DNA from: Streptomyces sp.
GTDB taxonomy: Bacteria; Actinomycetota; Actinomycetes; Streptomycetales; Streptomycetaceae
DNA length: 15,209 nucleotides
Direction of reading: 5' to 3'
Assembly: GCA_003519485.1 (NCBI GenBank)
Contig: DOWQ01000274.1
Span: forward strand, 1 to 15,209
This document shows, piece by piece, positions 1 to 6,645 of the stretch. Within the stretch, counting starts at the first letter, position 1. Every line of letters starts with the position of its first letter. The position numbers and the translations under genes are program-made. The notes under the pieces were generated by a model. That model was not told where the DNA came from and did no database searches. It saw only the letters and a list, made by a program, of their open reading frames with translations.

Positions 1-341
1 GCGCGCGCCCCCCTTGTGCTCCGGTGCCCGGCGTACCGCTGGGTGTGCCCGCCGCTGCGCACGAGCACGCCGCGAGAGAGCGGGCGCATGCTGAGCCCGC
101 GCAGACCGGGCGCGCCGGCCAGTGAGGTGAGGGACGGATCGAGGAGCCGCCCGGCGTGGTCGAGCCGGAAGCCGTCGACGTCGTCGGTGGCGAGCCGGCC
201 GCCGATGGCGGGAGCGGCCTCCAGGACGGTGACATCGAGCCCCGCGCCGGTCAGCCGGGCCGCCGCGGTGAGGCCGGAGAGGCCTGCGCCGATCACGACG
301 ACGTCCCACCGGTCCGTGCTGTGCCGTGCGGTGCTGAGCAC
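1..341 (-). CDS. FAD-dependent oxidoreductase (amine oxidase / phytoene desaturase-like), N-terminal part, cut by window edge
   Basis: This gene runs off the left edge, so only its first 113 codons are present. The protein opens with a dinucleotide-binding Rossmann fold: VVVIGAGLSG at about residues 14-23, an acidic residue ending the second strand (VTVLEA, E41) that would hold the FAD ribose, and a GGRL motif at 47-50. This pattern is typical of flavin amine oxidases, protoporphyrinogen oxidase-like enzymes and phytoene desaturase-like proteins. The GTG start was chosen because GGGGAGGG lies about 5 bases upstream and translation runs straight into the Rossmann strand. An ATG near 402 is in another frame and stops early. 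The substrate cannot be told from this part. The gene is divergent from the downstream acetyltransferase gene. Confidence 0.82.
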   Translation of the reverse strand, partial: MLSTARHSTDRWDVVVIGAGLSGLTAAARLTGAGLDVTVLEAAPAIGGRLATDDVDGFRLDHAGRLLDPSLTSLAGAPGLRGLSMRPLSRGVLVRSGGHTQRYAGHRSTRGAR

Positions 342-606
342 GTTGCCCTCCCCGAGGTCGGCGGTGTCTCCTCGCTGGGTGACCCTGCGGCCGCTGGAGA
401 CCTCATGCCCTCAACAGGGGCAGGGAATGCCCGGCTTGCGGAGGAGCCTAGACAAGGATTTCCGCCCGGCACAGTCGCGCACTGACCGTGCACGGGTGCA
501 CACCGGTTGCACGTCGAGCGCCCTCGGCCCCGGCTGGTCGCGGCCGGCCTCCGGACCCGGGGATCCGGCGGCCCATGACGCGGCGGCCGGTGGCACAGTG
601 GCACGC
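342..606. other. Divergent intergenic region between oxidoreductase and GNAT genes
   Basis: These 265 bases separate two outward-facing genes and should hold both promoters. I could not fix a convincing -35/-10 pair on either strand. The clearest feature is a cluster of three TGCAC units at 489-493, 497-501 and 508-512, the first two within GTGCAC palindromes eight bases apart. This could be an operator but is unproven. No small coding region with a ribosome binding site was seen. Confidence 0.35.
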
Positions 607-1110
607 ATGTCCGACTCGCTCATATGTCCCGTTGTCCGCCGTGCGGTTCACGCCGATGACTCCGCGCTCGGTGAGCTGGACCGGCGTACCTGGTCGACGC
701 TGCACGCCGTACAGCCCGAGCCGCCGCGCCCGGGAGCCCCCTTCTTCGACGCGACGCACGCGCCGGAGGACTTCCTCGTCGCCGAGGCCCGGGGCCGGAT
801 CGCCGGCTTCATCAGGCTCGTGCCGCCGACCCCGCTGCCGACCAACGCGCACGTACGCCAGATCCAGGGGCTCGCCGTCGACACCTGGGCCCGGGGCTGC
901 GGCCTCGCGCGGACCCTGCTGACGGCGGCGTGCGAGGAGGCGCGGCGGCAGGGCGCACGCCGGCTCACGCTGCGCGTGCTCGGGCACAACACCCCGGCCC
1001 GGCGGCTGTACGAGTCGGCGGGCTTCGTGGTCGAGGGTGTGCTGCCGGGCGAGTTCCTGCTGCGCGGGATCTACGTCGACGACGTCCTGATGGGCCGCGG
1101 CCTGGACTAG
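607..1110 (+). CDS. GNAT family N-acetyltransferase
   Basis: The 167-residue product fits a single GNAT domain, which transfers acetyl from acetyl-CoA to an amine. Strand 4 and the pyrophosphate-binding loop are seen at about residues 86-102: IQGLAVDTWARGCGLAR, a form of the Q/R-x-x-G-x-G/A motif. The C-terminal signature GHNTPARRLYESAGF at 126-140 is typical of the family, N128 and Y135 being the positions usually conserved. The reading frame is open far upstream, but the protein-like part begins at ATG 607, where the sequence becomes family-like (RRAVHADDSALGELD). The ribosome binding site is weak, so a leaderless transcript is possible. The acceptor substrate is unknown; general small-molecule or protein acetyltransferases of this kind are abundant in Streptomyces. 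The gene appears monocistronic. Confidence 0.88.
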   Translation: MSDSLICPVVRRAVHADDSALGELDRRTWSTLHAVQPEPPRPGAPFFDATHAPEDFLVAEARGRIAGFIRLVPPTPLPTNAHVRQIQGLAVDTWARGCGLARTLLTAACEEARRQGARRLTLRVLGHNTPARRLYESAGFVVEGVLPGEFLLRGIYVDDVLMGRGLD

Positions 1111-1114
1111 CGCC

Positions 1115-1141
1115 GGGGGCCGGGGGGCCGGGGGGCAGGGG
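1115..1141 (+). other. G-quadruplex-forming motif just after the GNAT stop codon
   Basis: Four G-runs of 5, 6, 6 and 4 bases are separated by two-base spacers (CC, CC, CA), with a further GGG at 1143-1145. This meets strict G-quadruplex criteria with very short loops. It starts five bases after the acetyltransferase stop, and the G-rich strand is the coding strand, so it would be present in that mRNA. It might slow ribosomes or RNA polymerase, or stabilise the 3' end. The motif is seen directly; the function is inference. Confidence 0.6.
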
Positions 1142-1264
1142 CGGGAGCCGGTGGGGACGAGGCCGGTCCGCGGCCGGCCGAGGACGCTGAACCGGGCGGA
1201 AGCTGCCCCGGGAGCGGCCGGATGCGTTCTTGCCCGATCTCGGAAAACCGTCCGCCTCGGACAT

Positions 1265-1291
1265 GCCCGTGCCCCTGAATCGGCACCGGGC
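1265..1291. terminator. Candidate bidirectional terminator hairpin between convergent genes
   Basis: GCCCGTGCC (1265-1273) can pair with GGCACCGGGC (1282-1291), with one bulged base and an 8-base loop. It lies between the converging acetyltransferase gene and dehydrogenase remnant, where a terminator is expected. There is no T tract, which is common for GC-rich actinobacterial terminators. Other pairings are possible in this GC-rich stretch, so this is tentative. Nothing else gene-like was seen between 1146 and 1347. Confidence 0.35.
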
Positions 1292-1347
1292 GGGCAGGCC
1301 CGTACGAGGCAGGCCGGTCCCCGGTGTGCGGGCGCCTGCCCTCCGGG

Positions 1348-1947
1348 TCAGAAGACGATGACCGGCTTGACCGTCCTGCCGTTGGCCGAGTCGGCGAACG
1401 CCTCGTTGACGGCTCCGAGTTCGTACGTCCGTACGAGCTCGTCGAGCGGGAAACGGCCCTGCCGCCACAGCTCCACCAGGCGCGGGATGAAGACCTGGGG
1501 AACCGAGCTGCCCTCGATGACGGTCTTGAACGTCCAGCCCTTGAGGAGGGATTCCCCGATCTCGAAGGGCACCCGCGTGCCGGGCGCGGCGGCTCCGACC
1601 AGGGCCAGGGTTCCCCTGACCGCCAGGGCTTCAGCTGCCTGGGTGAGCACGTCCGGGACGGCCGTGGTGTCAACGGCGTACTTCACGCCGCGCCCGCAGG
1701 TGATCTTCTTCAGTTCGGCGACGGCATCGGCCCGGCCGGAGTTGATCGCGTGGGTGACCCCCAACTGCCGGGCGAGGTCCAGCCGGGAGTCGTGCAGGTC
1801 GACGGCGATCACCGTGGTGCAGCCGGCGACCTTGGCCGCCATGATCGCCGCGGAGCCCACCGCCCCGACCCCGAAGACGGCCAGCGAGGTACCGGCCTGG
1901 GGGCGCAGCTCGTTGAGGACCGCGCCGGCCAAGGAAGACCCGGACAT
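1348..1947 (-). pseudogene. Alcohol dehydrogenase remnant (C-terminal NAD-binding and tail part only)
   Basis: The translation from about 1947 down to the stop at 1348 aligns by eye with the last half of zinc-dependent medium-chain alcohol dehydrogenases: AGAVLNELRPQAGTSLAVFG, then the nucleotide motif GVGAVGSAA, the strand end VIAVDL with an acidic residue implying NAD preference, and the terminal ...GRTVKPVIVF. Intact enzymes are about 350-370 residues; here roughly the first 170, carrying the GroES-like catalytic domain and zinc ligands, are missing. The frame stays open back to a GTG at 2073, but the residues between (Arg, Pro and Ser-rich) do not resemble the family, and I found no missing half in another frame. 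A catalytic product is unlikely. It is best read as a deletion remnant. Confidence 0.72.
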
Positions 1948-2189
1948 GGACGGCGCTGCGGGCCGGAACGACCGAGGAACCGGCGTTCCACTCGACCTCG
2001 GCCACCGCCTCGCGAGGCATCCGCCGATGACTGTGCTCAGCGTCGGGCGGGTGATCCCAGGATCAGTTCTCACTCACTCGCGGGTCGGACCACCCAGCGC
2101 AAACCAGGTGTCCGGCGCATCGGCCATACGGGGGACCGCGGGGGCACAAACGCTCCGGGGCGGACCCGCCCGACCGGCCACGCGACCCG
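1948..2189. other. Apparently non-coding junction next to the dehydrogenase remnant
   Basis: These 242 bases lie between the recognisable start of the dehydrogenase remnant and the hairpin after the DUF4240 gene. Short open frames exist but none has a ribosome binding site. One minus-strand segment (about 2058-2020) reads GITRPTLSTVIGG, which resembles the recognition helix of MarR-type regulators and may be debris of a second deleted gene. That resemblance is short and weak. Confidence 0.35.
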
Positions 2190-2204
2190 GGCCGGGCCCC
2201 GGCC
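2190..2204 (-). terminator. Candidate terminator after the DUF4240 gene
   Basis: GGCCGGG and CCCGGCC surround a single C, forming a very GC-rich palindrome that ends 5 bases downstream of the DUF4240 stop codon on the minus strand. In RNA the stem would open to a loop of at least three bases. A hairpin straight after a stop is a common terminator form in Streptomyces. The composition of the region makes chance palindromes likely, so confidence is low. Confidence 0.3.
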
Positions 2205-2209
2205 TCCGC

Positions 2210-2728
2210 CTAGCTTCCGAATCGGTCGGTGAGCTCCGGGAAGCGCTCGGCCAGCGCCTTCGGGTCGTCAAGGCCGACCGGCGTACCCGCCGGCTCCTCG
2301 GGCTGTTCCGGTAGTTCGAGATCCGGCAGCTCCATGCCGGTGAGCTGTTCGTACGCCTCGTACGCCGCGTAGCCCAGGTCCTCCGCGTCCCCGTCGAGCT
2401 CCTCGTCGAAGTCGTCCAGCAGCTCCGCCAGGTCGTCCGGCTCGTGCAGCGCACCCTCGAACACGTGCCGGCCCTGCCCGATCAGCCAGCAGCGGAAGTT
2501 GTCGAACGCGTCGTCGCTCGCGGAGCCCAGCAGCAACCGGGCCGCGCCCCAGAGATCCCAGCGGTACGAGCGGCCCAGCCGGGACTCGAAGTGCCGGGCG
2601 AAGTCCACGACCGAGTCGGGGTCCAGCAGCACCAGCCGGTCCACGAGCGCGTCGGCCTGCTCCTCCGGGTCGCCCTCGGCGGCCTCGCGGGAGCTGTCGA
2701 CGATCGCCCAGAACTCCGTCTCGTCCAT
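2210..2728 (-). CDS. DUF4240 domain-containing protein
   Basis: The product is an acidic protein of 172 residues. The opening (MDETEFWAIVD), a helical middle (LVDRLVLLDPDSVVDFARHF) and the Trp/Asp-rich core RWDLWGAARLLLGSASDD followed by FDNFRCWLIGQGR match the DUF4240 family, common in Streptomyces and of unknown function. The region after about residue 95 is extremely rich in Asp and Glu (DDLAELLDDFDEELDGDAED), and the tail is Pro/Glu-rich. No signal peptide or membrane helix is seen, so it is probably cytoplasmic. The ATG at 2728 is preferred because family members begin there; a GTG directly before it at 2731 is an alternative. No clear Shine-Dalgarno sequence is visible. It is divergent from the dehydrogenase gene at 2919. 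Confidence 0.85.
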   Translation of the reverse strand: MDETEFWAIVDSSREAAEGDPEEQADALVDRLVLLDPDSVVDFARHFESRLGRSYRWDLWGAARLLLGSASDDAFDNFRCWLIGQGRHVFEGALHEPDDLAELLDDFDEELDGDAEDLGYAAYEAYEQLTGMELPDLELPEQPEEPAGTPVGLDDPKALAERFPELTDRFGS

Positions 2729-2743
2729 CACGGGAACAGCATC

Positions 2744-2755
2744 GTTGCCGGCAAC
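2744..2755. promoter_or_regulatory. 12-bp perfect palindrome upstream of the DUF4240 gene
   Basis: GTTGCCGGCAAC is a perfect 12-bp palindrome 16 bases upstream of the DUF4240 start. The related sequence TCGTTACCGG recurs at 2793-2802, matching TCGTTGCCGG at 2742-2751 in nine of ten bases. Both lie in the 190-bp divergent region shared with the SDR gene, so they could be operator half-sites. No bound protein is known. Confidence 0.35.
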
Positions 2756-2918
2756 CGGGTATGCACGCCGAGCGGGGCGGATGCGGCCGTGTCGTTACCG
2801 GCCGGGCGGATGACACGTAAAGACGACTGCGGTGCCGTCCGTGCGGGACGCCCCCGGTGTCAGACCCGGCTGCCAGGATCGTGCGCACTAACGGAGGACG
2901 GAGAGAGAGGACGCAGAC

Positions 2919-3836
2919 GTGACCGAGCAGGGCAGGCTGACGGGCAGGATCGCACTCGTCGCGGGGGCGACCAGGGGCGCGGGCCGCGCCATGGCCGTAC
3001 AGCTGGGCGCCGAGGGCGCGACGGTCTACGTGACCGGCCGCACGACCCGCGAGCGGCGCAGTGAGGTGAACCGCCCCGAGACCATCGAGGAGACCGCCGA
3101 GCTGGTCACGGCCGCCGGCGGCACCGGGATCGCGGTGCCCACCGACCATCTGGAGCCGGAGCGGGTCAGGGAGCTGACCGAGCGGATCGACCGCGAGCAG
3201 GGCCGGCTGGATGTGCTGGTCAACGACGTCTGGGGCGGCGAGCACCTGATCGACTTCGGGACGAAGATGTGGGAGATCGGGCTCGAACGGGGCCTGCGCA
3301 TGCTCCGGCTCGGGGTCGAGACCCACATCGTCACCAGCCACTACGCCCTGCCGCTGCTGATCCGCCGGCCGGGCGCGCTGGTGGTGGAGGTGACCGACGG
3401 TACCGCCGAGACGAACAAGCGCTACCGCGAGAGCTTCTACTACGACCTCACCAAGTACGCCCCCATCCGGATGGCCCAAGCGCTCGGCGAGGAGCTCAAG
3501 GAGTACGGCGGGACGGCGGTGAGCGTCACGCCGGGCTTCCTTCGTTCCGAACAGATGCTCGACACCTTCGGGGTGACGGAGGAGAGCTGGCGCGACGCCG
3601 TGGCGCAGGAGCGGCACTTCGCCATCTCGGAGTCGCCGCTCCTCGTCGGCCGCGCCGTCGCCGAGCTCGCCGCCGACCCCGATGTGGCCCGCTGGAACGG
3701 CCAGTCGCTCTCCAGCGGGCAGCTCGCCAGGGTCTACGGTTTCACGGACGCGGACGGCAGCCGGCCCGATGCCTGGAAGTACATCTCCGAGGTCGCCATC
3801 GGCGGCAAGGAGGCCGATGCGTCCGACTACCGGTAG
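2919..3836 (+). CDS. SDR family NAD(P)-dependent oxidoreductase (DHRS1-like)
   Basis: The 305-residue protein fits a classical short-chain dehydrogenase with a longer C-terminus. The cofactor loop is AGATRGAGRA at about 15-24, and VTGRTTRERR after the second strand carries Arg residues that suggest NADPH. The Asn-containing strand motif is LVNDVWGGE, and the catalytic pair is Y175 and K179 (YDLTK). The usual catalytic serine position seems to be threonine (VVEVTDGT). The overall pattern, including the long segment between strand 4 and the active site, resembles the DHRS1-like subgroup found in many Streptomyces. The start is GTG, with a GA-rich Shine-Dalgarno region (GGAGGACGGAGAGAGAGG) just upstream. 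The substrate is not predictable. It appears to be a single-gene transcript. Confidence 0.87.
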   Translation: MTEQGRLTGRIALVAGATRGAGRAMAVQLGAEGATVYVTGRTTRERRSEVNRPETIEETAELVTAAGGTGIAVPTDHLEPERVRELTERIDREQGRLDVLVNDVWGGEHLIDFGTKMWEIGLERGLRMLRLGVETHIVTSHYALPLLIRRPGALVVEVTDGTAETNKRYRESFYYDLTKYAPIRMAQALGEELKEYGGTAVSVTPGFLRSEQMLDTFGVTEESWRDAVAQERHFAISESPLLVGRAVAELAADPDVARWNGQSLSSGQLARVYGFTDADGSRPDAWKYISEVAIGGKEADASDYR

Positions 3837-3899
3837 GACTTCTCCGGAGTGCGGCGTTCCGCAGTTCGGTCAAGACCGGGACGCGGACTGATCACAAAA

Positions 3900-3922
3900 G
3901 CCTCTGCCGCCTGTCCAGAGGC
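3900..3922. terminator. Hairpin between the SDR gene and metP
   Basis: GCCTCTG (3900-3906) and CAGAGGC (3916-3922) form a 7-bp stem with a 9-base loop. It lies 64 bases after the SDR stop and 58 bases before the transporter start. It may terminate the SDR transcript or be a 5' leader structure of the transporter mRNA; there is no T tract to decide. A smaller TGCGG/CCGCA hairpin lies at 3850-3863, closer to the SDR stop. Confidence 0.4.
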
Positions 3923-3980
3923 ATGACTCGTTGCTAAGTTGCGGTGCAGTCAACAAAAGAATGACCAAGGATCTGAGTAA

Positions 3981-5513
3981 ATGGCCAACGAAACCCGCGA
4001 GCAGTGGGGAAGCCGAGCAGGCTTCCTGATGGCGGCGATCGGGTCGGCGATCGGTCTCGGCAACATCTGGCGCTTCCCCGCCGTGACGTACGAGAACGGT
4101 GGCGGGGCCTTCCTGCTGCCGTACCTGATCGCCCTCCTCACCGCCGGCATCCCGCTGCTCATCCTCGAATACACCATCGGCCACAAGTTCCGGAAGTCGC
4201 CACCGGCGGCCTTCCGCAAGCTGGCGAAGCCCGCCCAGGTCATCGGCTGGTGGCAGGTGACGATCTGCTTCGTGGTCGCCGCCTACTACGCCGTCATCAT
4301 CGCCTGGGCCCTGCGGTTCGTCGGCTTCTCCGTCGGCCAGCAGTGGGGCGACGACGCGAACGCCTTCTTCTTCGGTGACTTCCTCCAGGCCGCCGAGAAG
4401 CCCGGGATGATCTCCTCCTACGTCGACGGCGTGCTCTGGCCGCTGATCGCCGTCTGGGTGGTCGTCCTCGCGATCCTGGCCCTCGGGATCCGCAACGGCA
4501 TCGAGAAGGCCAACATGGTCTTCATCCCGCTGCTGGTGCTGTTCTTCGTCGTCCTCGTCGCCCGGGCGATGACCCTGGACGGCGCCGGCAAGGGCCTCGA
4601 CACGCTGTTCTCCCCGGACTGGGCCGCGCTCACCAACGGCAGCGTCTGGGTCGCCGCGTACGGGCAGATCTTCTTCTCGCTGTCCATCGGCTTCGGCATC
4701 ATGATCACGTACGCCTCGTACCTGCGGCGGCGTGCCGACCTCACCGGGACCGCGCTGGTCGCGGGCTTCGCCAACAGCTCCTTCGAGATCCTGGCGGGCA
4801 TCGGCGTCTTCGCCACGCTCGGCTTCATGGCCACCGCGCAGGGCGTGGCGGTCGACGAGGTCGCGGCCTCCGGCATCGGGCTGGCCTTCGTGGCCTTCCC
4901 CACCGTGATCTCCCAGATGCCGATGGGCGCGCTCTTCGGCGTGCTGTTCTTCGGCTCCCTGGTGGTCGCGGGCCTGACCTCGCTGATCAGCATCGTGCAG
5001 GTCGTGGTCTCGGCCGTGCAGGACCGGACCGGACTGGGCCGGCTCCCGGCCGTCCTCTCCGTCGGCGGCCTGCTGATGGTCGTCTCGATCGCCTTGTTCC
5101 CGACGGACGACGGCATCTACCTGCTGGACGCCGTGGACCACTTCATCAACCAGTACGGCATCGCGCTCGCCGCGCTGGCCGTGGTCGTCACCATCAGCTG
5201 GGCGCTCCGCAAGCTGCCTGCTTTCCAGGAGCATGCCAACGAGACGTCGGCGGTGCGGGTCGGCACGTGGTGGCGCATCTGCCTCGGGATCATCACCCCG
5301 CTCGTGCTGGGCTGGATGATGGTGGACAGCCTGCGGGCGGAGTTCGCCACGAACTATGAGGACTACTCGACAGAGTTCCTGCTCTGGGCCGGCTGGGGCG
5401 TGGCCGCCGCCGCGCTCGTCATCGCCGTGCTCCTCGCCCTGGTGCCCTGGCGCGACAAGAAGTCCGAGGCGCCGCCCGCGGGTTCGGACGTGCGGGAAGA
5501 AGGGAAGAGCTGA
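3981..5513 (+). CDS. metP: Sodium-dependent amino-acid transporter, NSS family (MetP-like methionine/alanine importer)
   Basis: This 510-residue integral membrane protein belongs to the neurotransmitter:sodium symporter family (LeuT fold), which couples Na+ entry to amino-acid uptake. TM1 carries the hallmark GSAIGLGNIWRFP at 21-33, whose unwound part binds Na+ and substrate, followed by NGGGAFLLPYL. The unwound TM6 appears as SLSIGFGIMITYASY at 233-247. About eleven or twelve hydrophobic helices can be counted. ATG 3981 has AAGGA nine bases upstream. The stop overlaps the start of a tiny membrane protein (TGATG), the arrangement known for MetP/MetS of Corynebacterium glutamicum, a methionine and alanine importer. 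NSS assignment is firm; the substrate rests on the small-subunit partner. Confidence 0.88.
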   Translation: MANETREQWGSRAGFLMAAIGSAIGLGNIWRFPAVTYENGGGAFLLPYLIALLTAGIPLLILEYTIGHKFRKSPPAAFRKLAKPAQVIGWWQVTICFVVAAYYAVIIAWALRFVGFSVGQQWGDDANAFFFGDFLQAAEKPGMISSYVDGVLWPLIAVWVVVLAILALGIRNGIEKANMVFIPLLVLFFVVLVARAMTLDGAGKGLDTLFSPDWAALTNGSVWVAAYGQIFFSLSIGFGIMITYASYLRRRADLTGTALVAGFANSSFEILAGIGVFATLGFMATAQGVAVDEVAASGIGLAFVAFPTVISQMPMGALFGVLFFGSLVVAGLTSLISIVQVVVSAVQDRTGLGRLPAVLSVGGLLMVVSIALFPTDDGIYLLDAVDHFINQYGIALAALAVVVTISWALRKLPAFQEHANETSAVRVGTWWRICLGIITPLVLGWMMVDSLRAEFATNYEDYSTEFLLWAGWGVAAAALVIAVLLALVPWRDKKSEAPPAGSDVREEGKS

Positions 5514-5653
5514 TGTCGGCGAGTGCGATCATCATGATGATTGTGGCCATCGTGATCGTCTGGGGCGGCCTGATGGCTGCCATCGTTCTGCTGCGCCGCC
5601 ATCCCGAGCAGCCCGAGCTGCCCGAGGACTCCCCGGCGGAGCCGAGGGACTGA
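5513..5653 (+). CDS. metS: MetS-like small subunit of NSS methionine/alanine importer
   Basis: This 46-residue protein starts inside the transporter stop codon (TGATG, one-base overlap), so the two are translationally coupled; AGGGAAG lies just upstream of the ATG. It has one hydrophobic helix at about residues 5-27 (AIIMMIVAIVIVWGGLMAAI), then RR and a short Pro/Glu/Asp-rich cytoplasmic tail. This layout matches the MetS family, small subunits needed for function of some bacterial NSS importers. It is easily missed because of its size. Function follows from position, size and composition rather than a catalytic motif. Confidence 0.85.
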   Translation: MSASAIIMMIVAIVIVWGGLMAAIVLLRRHPEQPELPEDSPAEPRD

Positions 5654-5710
5654 GGCCGCCCGGCAGGGCACAGCACAACACCGCACGACACAACACAGCA
5701 CGGCACATGA

Positions 5711-5753
5711 CGCGGCGCCTCGCCTCCGGTCCGACCGGGGGCGAGGCGCCGCG
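5711..5753. terminator. Strong bidirectional terminator between metPS and the sugar operon
   Basis: A 14-bp perfect stem, CGCGGCGCCTCGCC (5711-5724) with its complement at 5740-5753, continues through one T-G wobble into an inner 5-bp stem CCGGT/ACCGG (5726-5730 and 5734-5738) with a 3-base loop. The result is a nearly unbroken 20-bp hairpin. It sits between two converging transcription units, 58 bases after the metS stop and 17 bases after the minus-strand permease stop. It should terminate both, although it lacks a T tract. The stretch 5668-5708 before it is a low-complexity CAC/ACA-rich run. Confidence 0.85.
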
Positions 5754-5769
5754 CCCCGTATCACCGCAC

Positions 5770-6645
5770 TCACTTCACCGATCCGGCCATGACCCCCTGC
5801 ACGAAGTGCCGCTGGAAGGCGAAGAACAGGGCCACCGGCACGATCAGCGACAGAAAGGCGCCGGGCGCCAGTACCTCGATGTTGCTGCCGAACTGCCGCA
5901 TCTGCGACTGCAGGGCCACGGTCAGCGGCTGGGAACCGCTGTCGGCGAAGATCAACGCGACCAGCATGTCGTTCCACACCCACAGGAACTGGAAGATCCC
6001 GAGCGAGGCCAGCGCGGGCCGCCCCAGGGGCAGCACGAGCCGCGAGAAGATCCGCCACTCCCCGCAGCCGTCCATCCGGGCGGCCTCCAGCATCTCCCGC
6101 GGAATCTCCGCGAAGTAGTTGCGCAGCAGGAAGATGGCAAACGGCAGGCCGTACGCCACGTGGAACAGCACGACTCCGGGGACGGAGCCGAACAGCCCGA
6201 GCGCCCCGAACATCTTCGCCACCGGCAGCAGCCCGATCTGGACGGGCACCACGAGCATGCCCACCACGACGACGAAGACCCAGTCGCGGCCGGGGAACTC
6301 CAGCCAGGCGAAGGCGTATCCGGCGAGTGAGGCGATCACAACCACCGCGACGGTCGTCGGGACCGAGATCAGCACGGTGTTCCAGAAGGCGTCGATCATC
6401 CCGGAGTCCCGCAGCAGCGCCGTGTAGCTGCCGAAGGTGAGCCGCCCGGGTTCGGCCAGGGCGGTCCACCAGCCGCCGGACGCGTTGTCCTCCTCCGAGC
6501 GCACCGAGGAGAGGAAGAGGCCCAGGGCCGGCATGAGCCACACCAGTCCGATGACGGCCAGCAGGGCCTGCAGCAGACCGCTGCGGAGCCGCCCCGCCGG
6601 CCGCGGGACCGAGCTGCGCCGTTCGACGGCGCTGTGGGTGGTCAT
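5770..6645 (-). CDS. Carbohydrate ABC transporter permease, MalG/AglG-like
   Basis: This 291-residue protein fits the second inner-membrane subunit of a family-1 sugar importer. A cytoplasmic N-terminus precedes six hydrophobic helices, with TM1 near 27-46. The ATPase-coupling EAA loop is at about 187-206 (EAARMDGCGEWRIFSRLVLP). The C-terminus FQRHFVQGVMAGSVK is the usual MalG-type ending. The ATG has AGGAG upstream and overlaps the stop of the partner permease by four bases (ATGA). It is the last gene of the glucosidase operon and would form the membrane channel with the MalF-like subunit, driven by an ATPase not encoded here. The substrate is inferred from the operon to be an alpha-glucoside. 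Confidence 0.9.
   Translation of the reverse strand: MTTHSAVERRSSVPRPAGRLRSGLLQALLAVIGLVWLMPALGLFLSSVRSEEDNASGGWWTALAEPGRLTFGSYTALLRDSGMIDAFWNTVLISVPTTVAVVVIASLAGYAFAWLEFPGRDWVFVVVVGMLVVPVQIGLLPVAKMFGALGLFGSVPGVVLFHVAYGLPFAIFLLRNYFAEIPREMLEAARMDGCGEWRIFSRLVLPLGRPALASLGIFQFLWVWNDMLVALIFADSGSQPLTVALQSQMRQFGSNIEVLAPGAFLSLIVPVALFFAFQRHFVQGVMAGSVK

Noticed and set aside
16..606. Upstream extension of the acetyltransferase frame
   Set aside because: The extra 197 codons are Arg/Pro/Ser-rich and lie opposite a real oxidoreductase gene; family similarity begins only after ATG 607.
2268..3617. 449-codon minus-strand frame across the DUF4240 and SDR genes
   Set aside because: It spans two genes on opposite strands and shows no domain; it is an antisense and off-frame shadow.
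3870..5234. Long minus-strand open frame (454 codons) opposite metP
   Set aside because: The translation is rich in Asp, Glu, His, Gly and Arg with no fold-like pattern, typical of the antisense frame of a GC-rich gene. The opposite strand encodes a clear NSS transporter.
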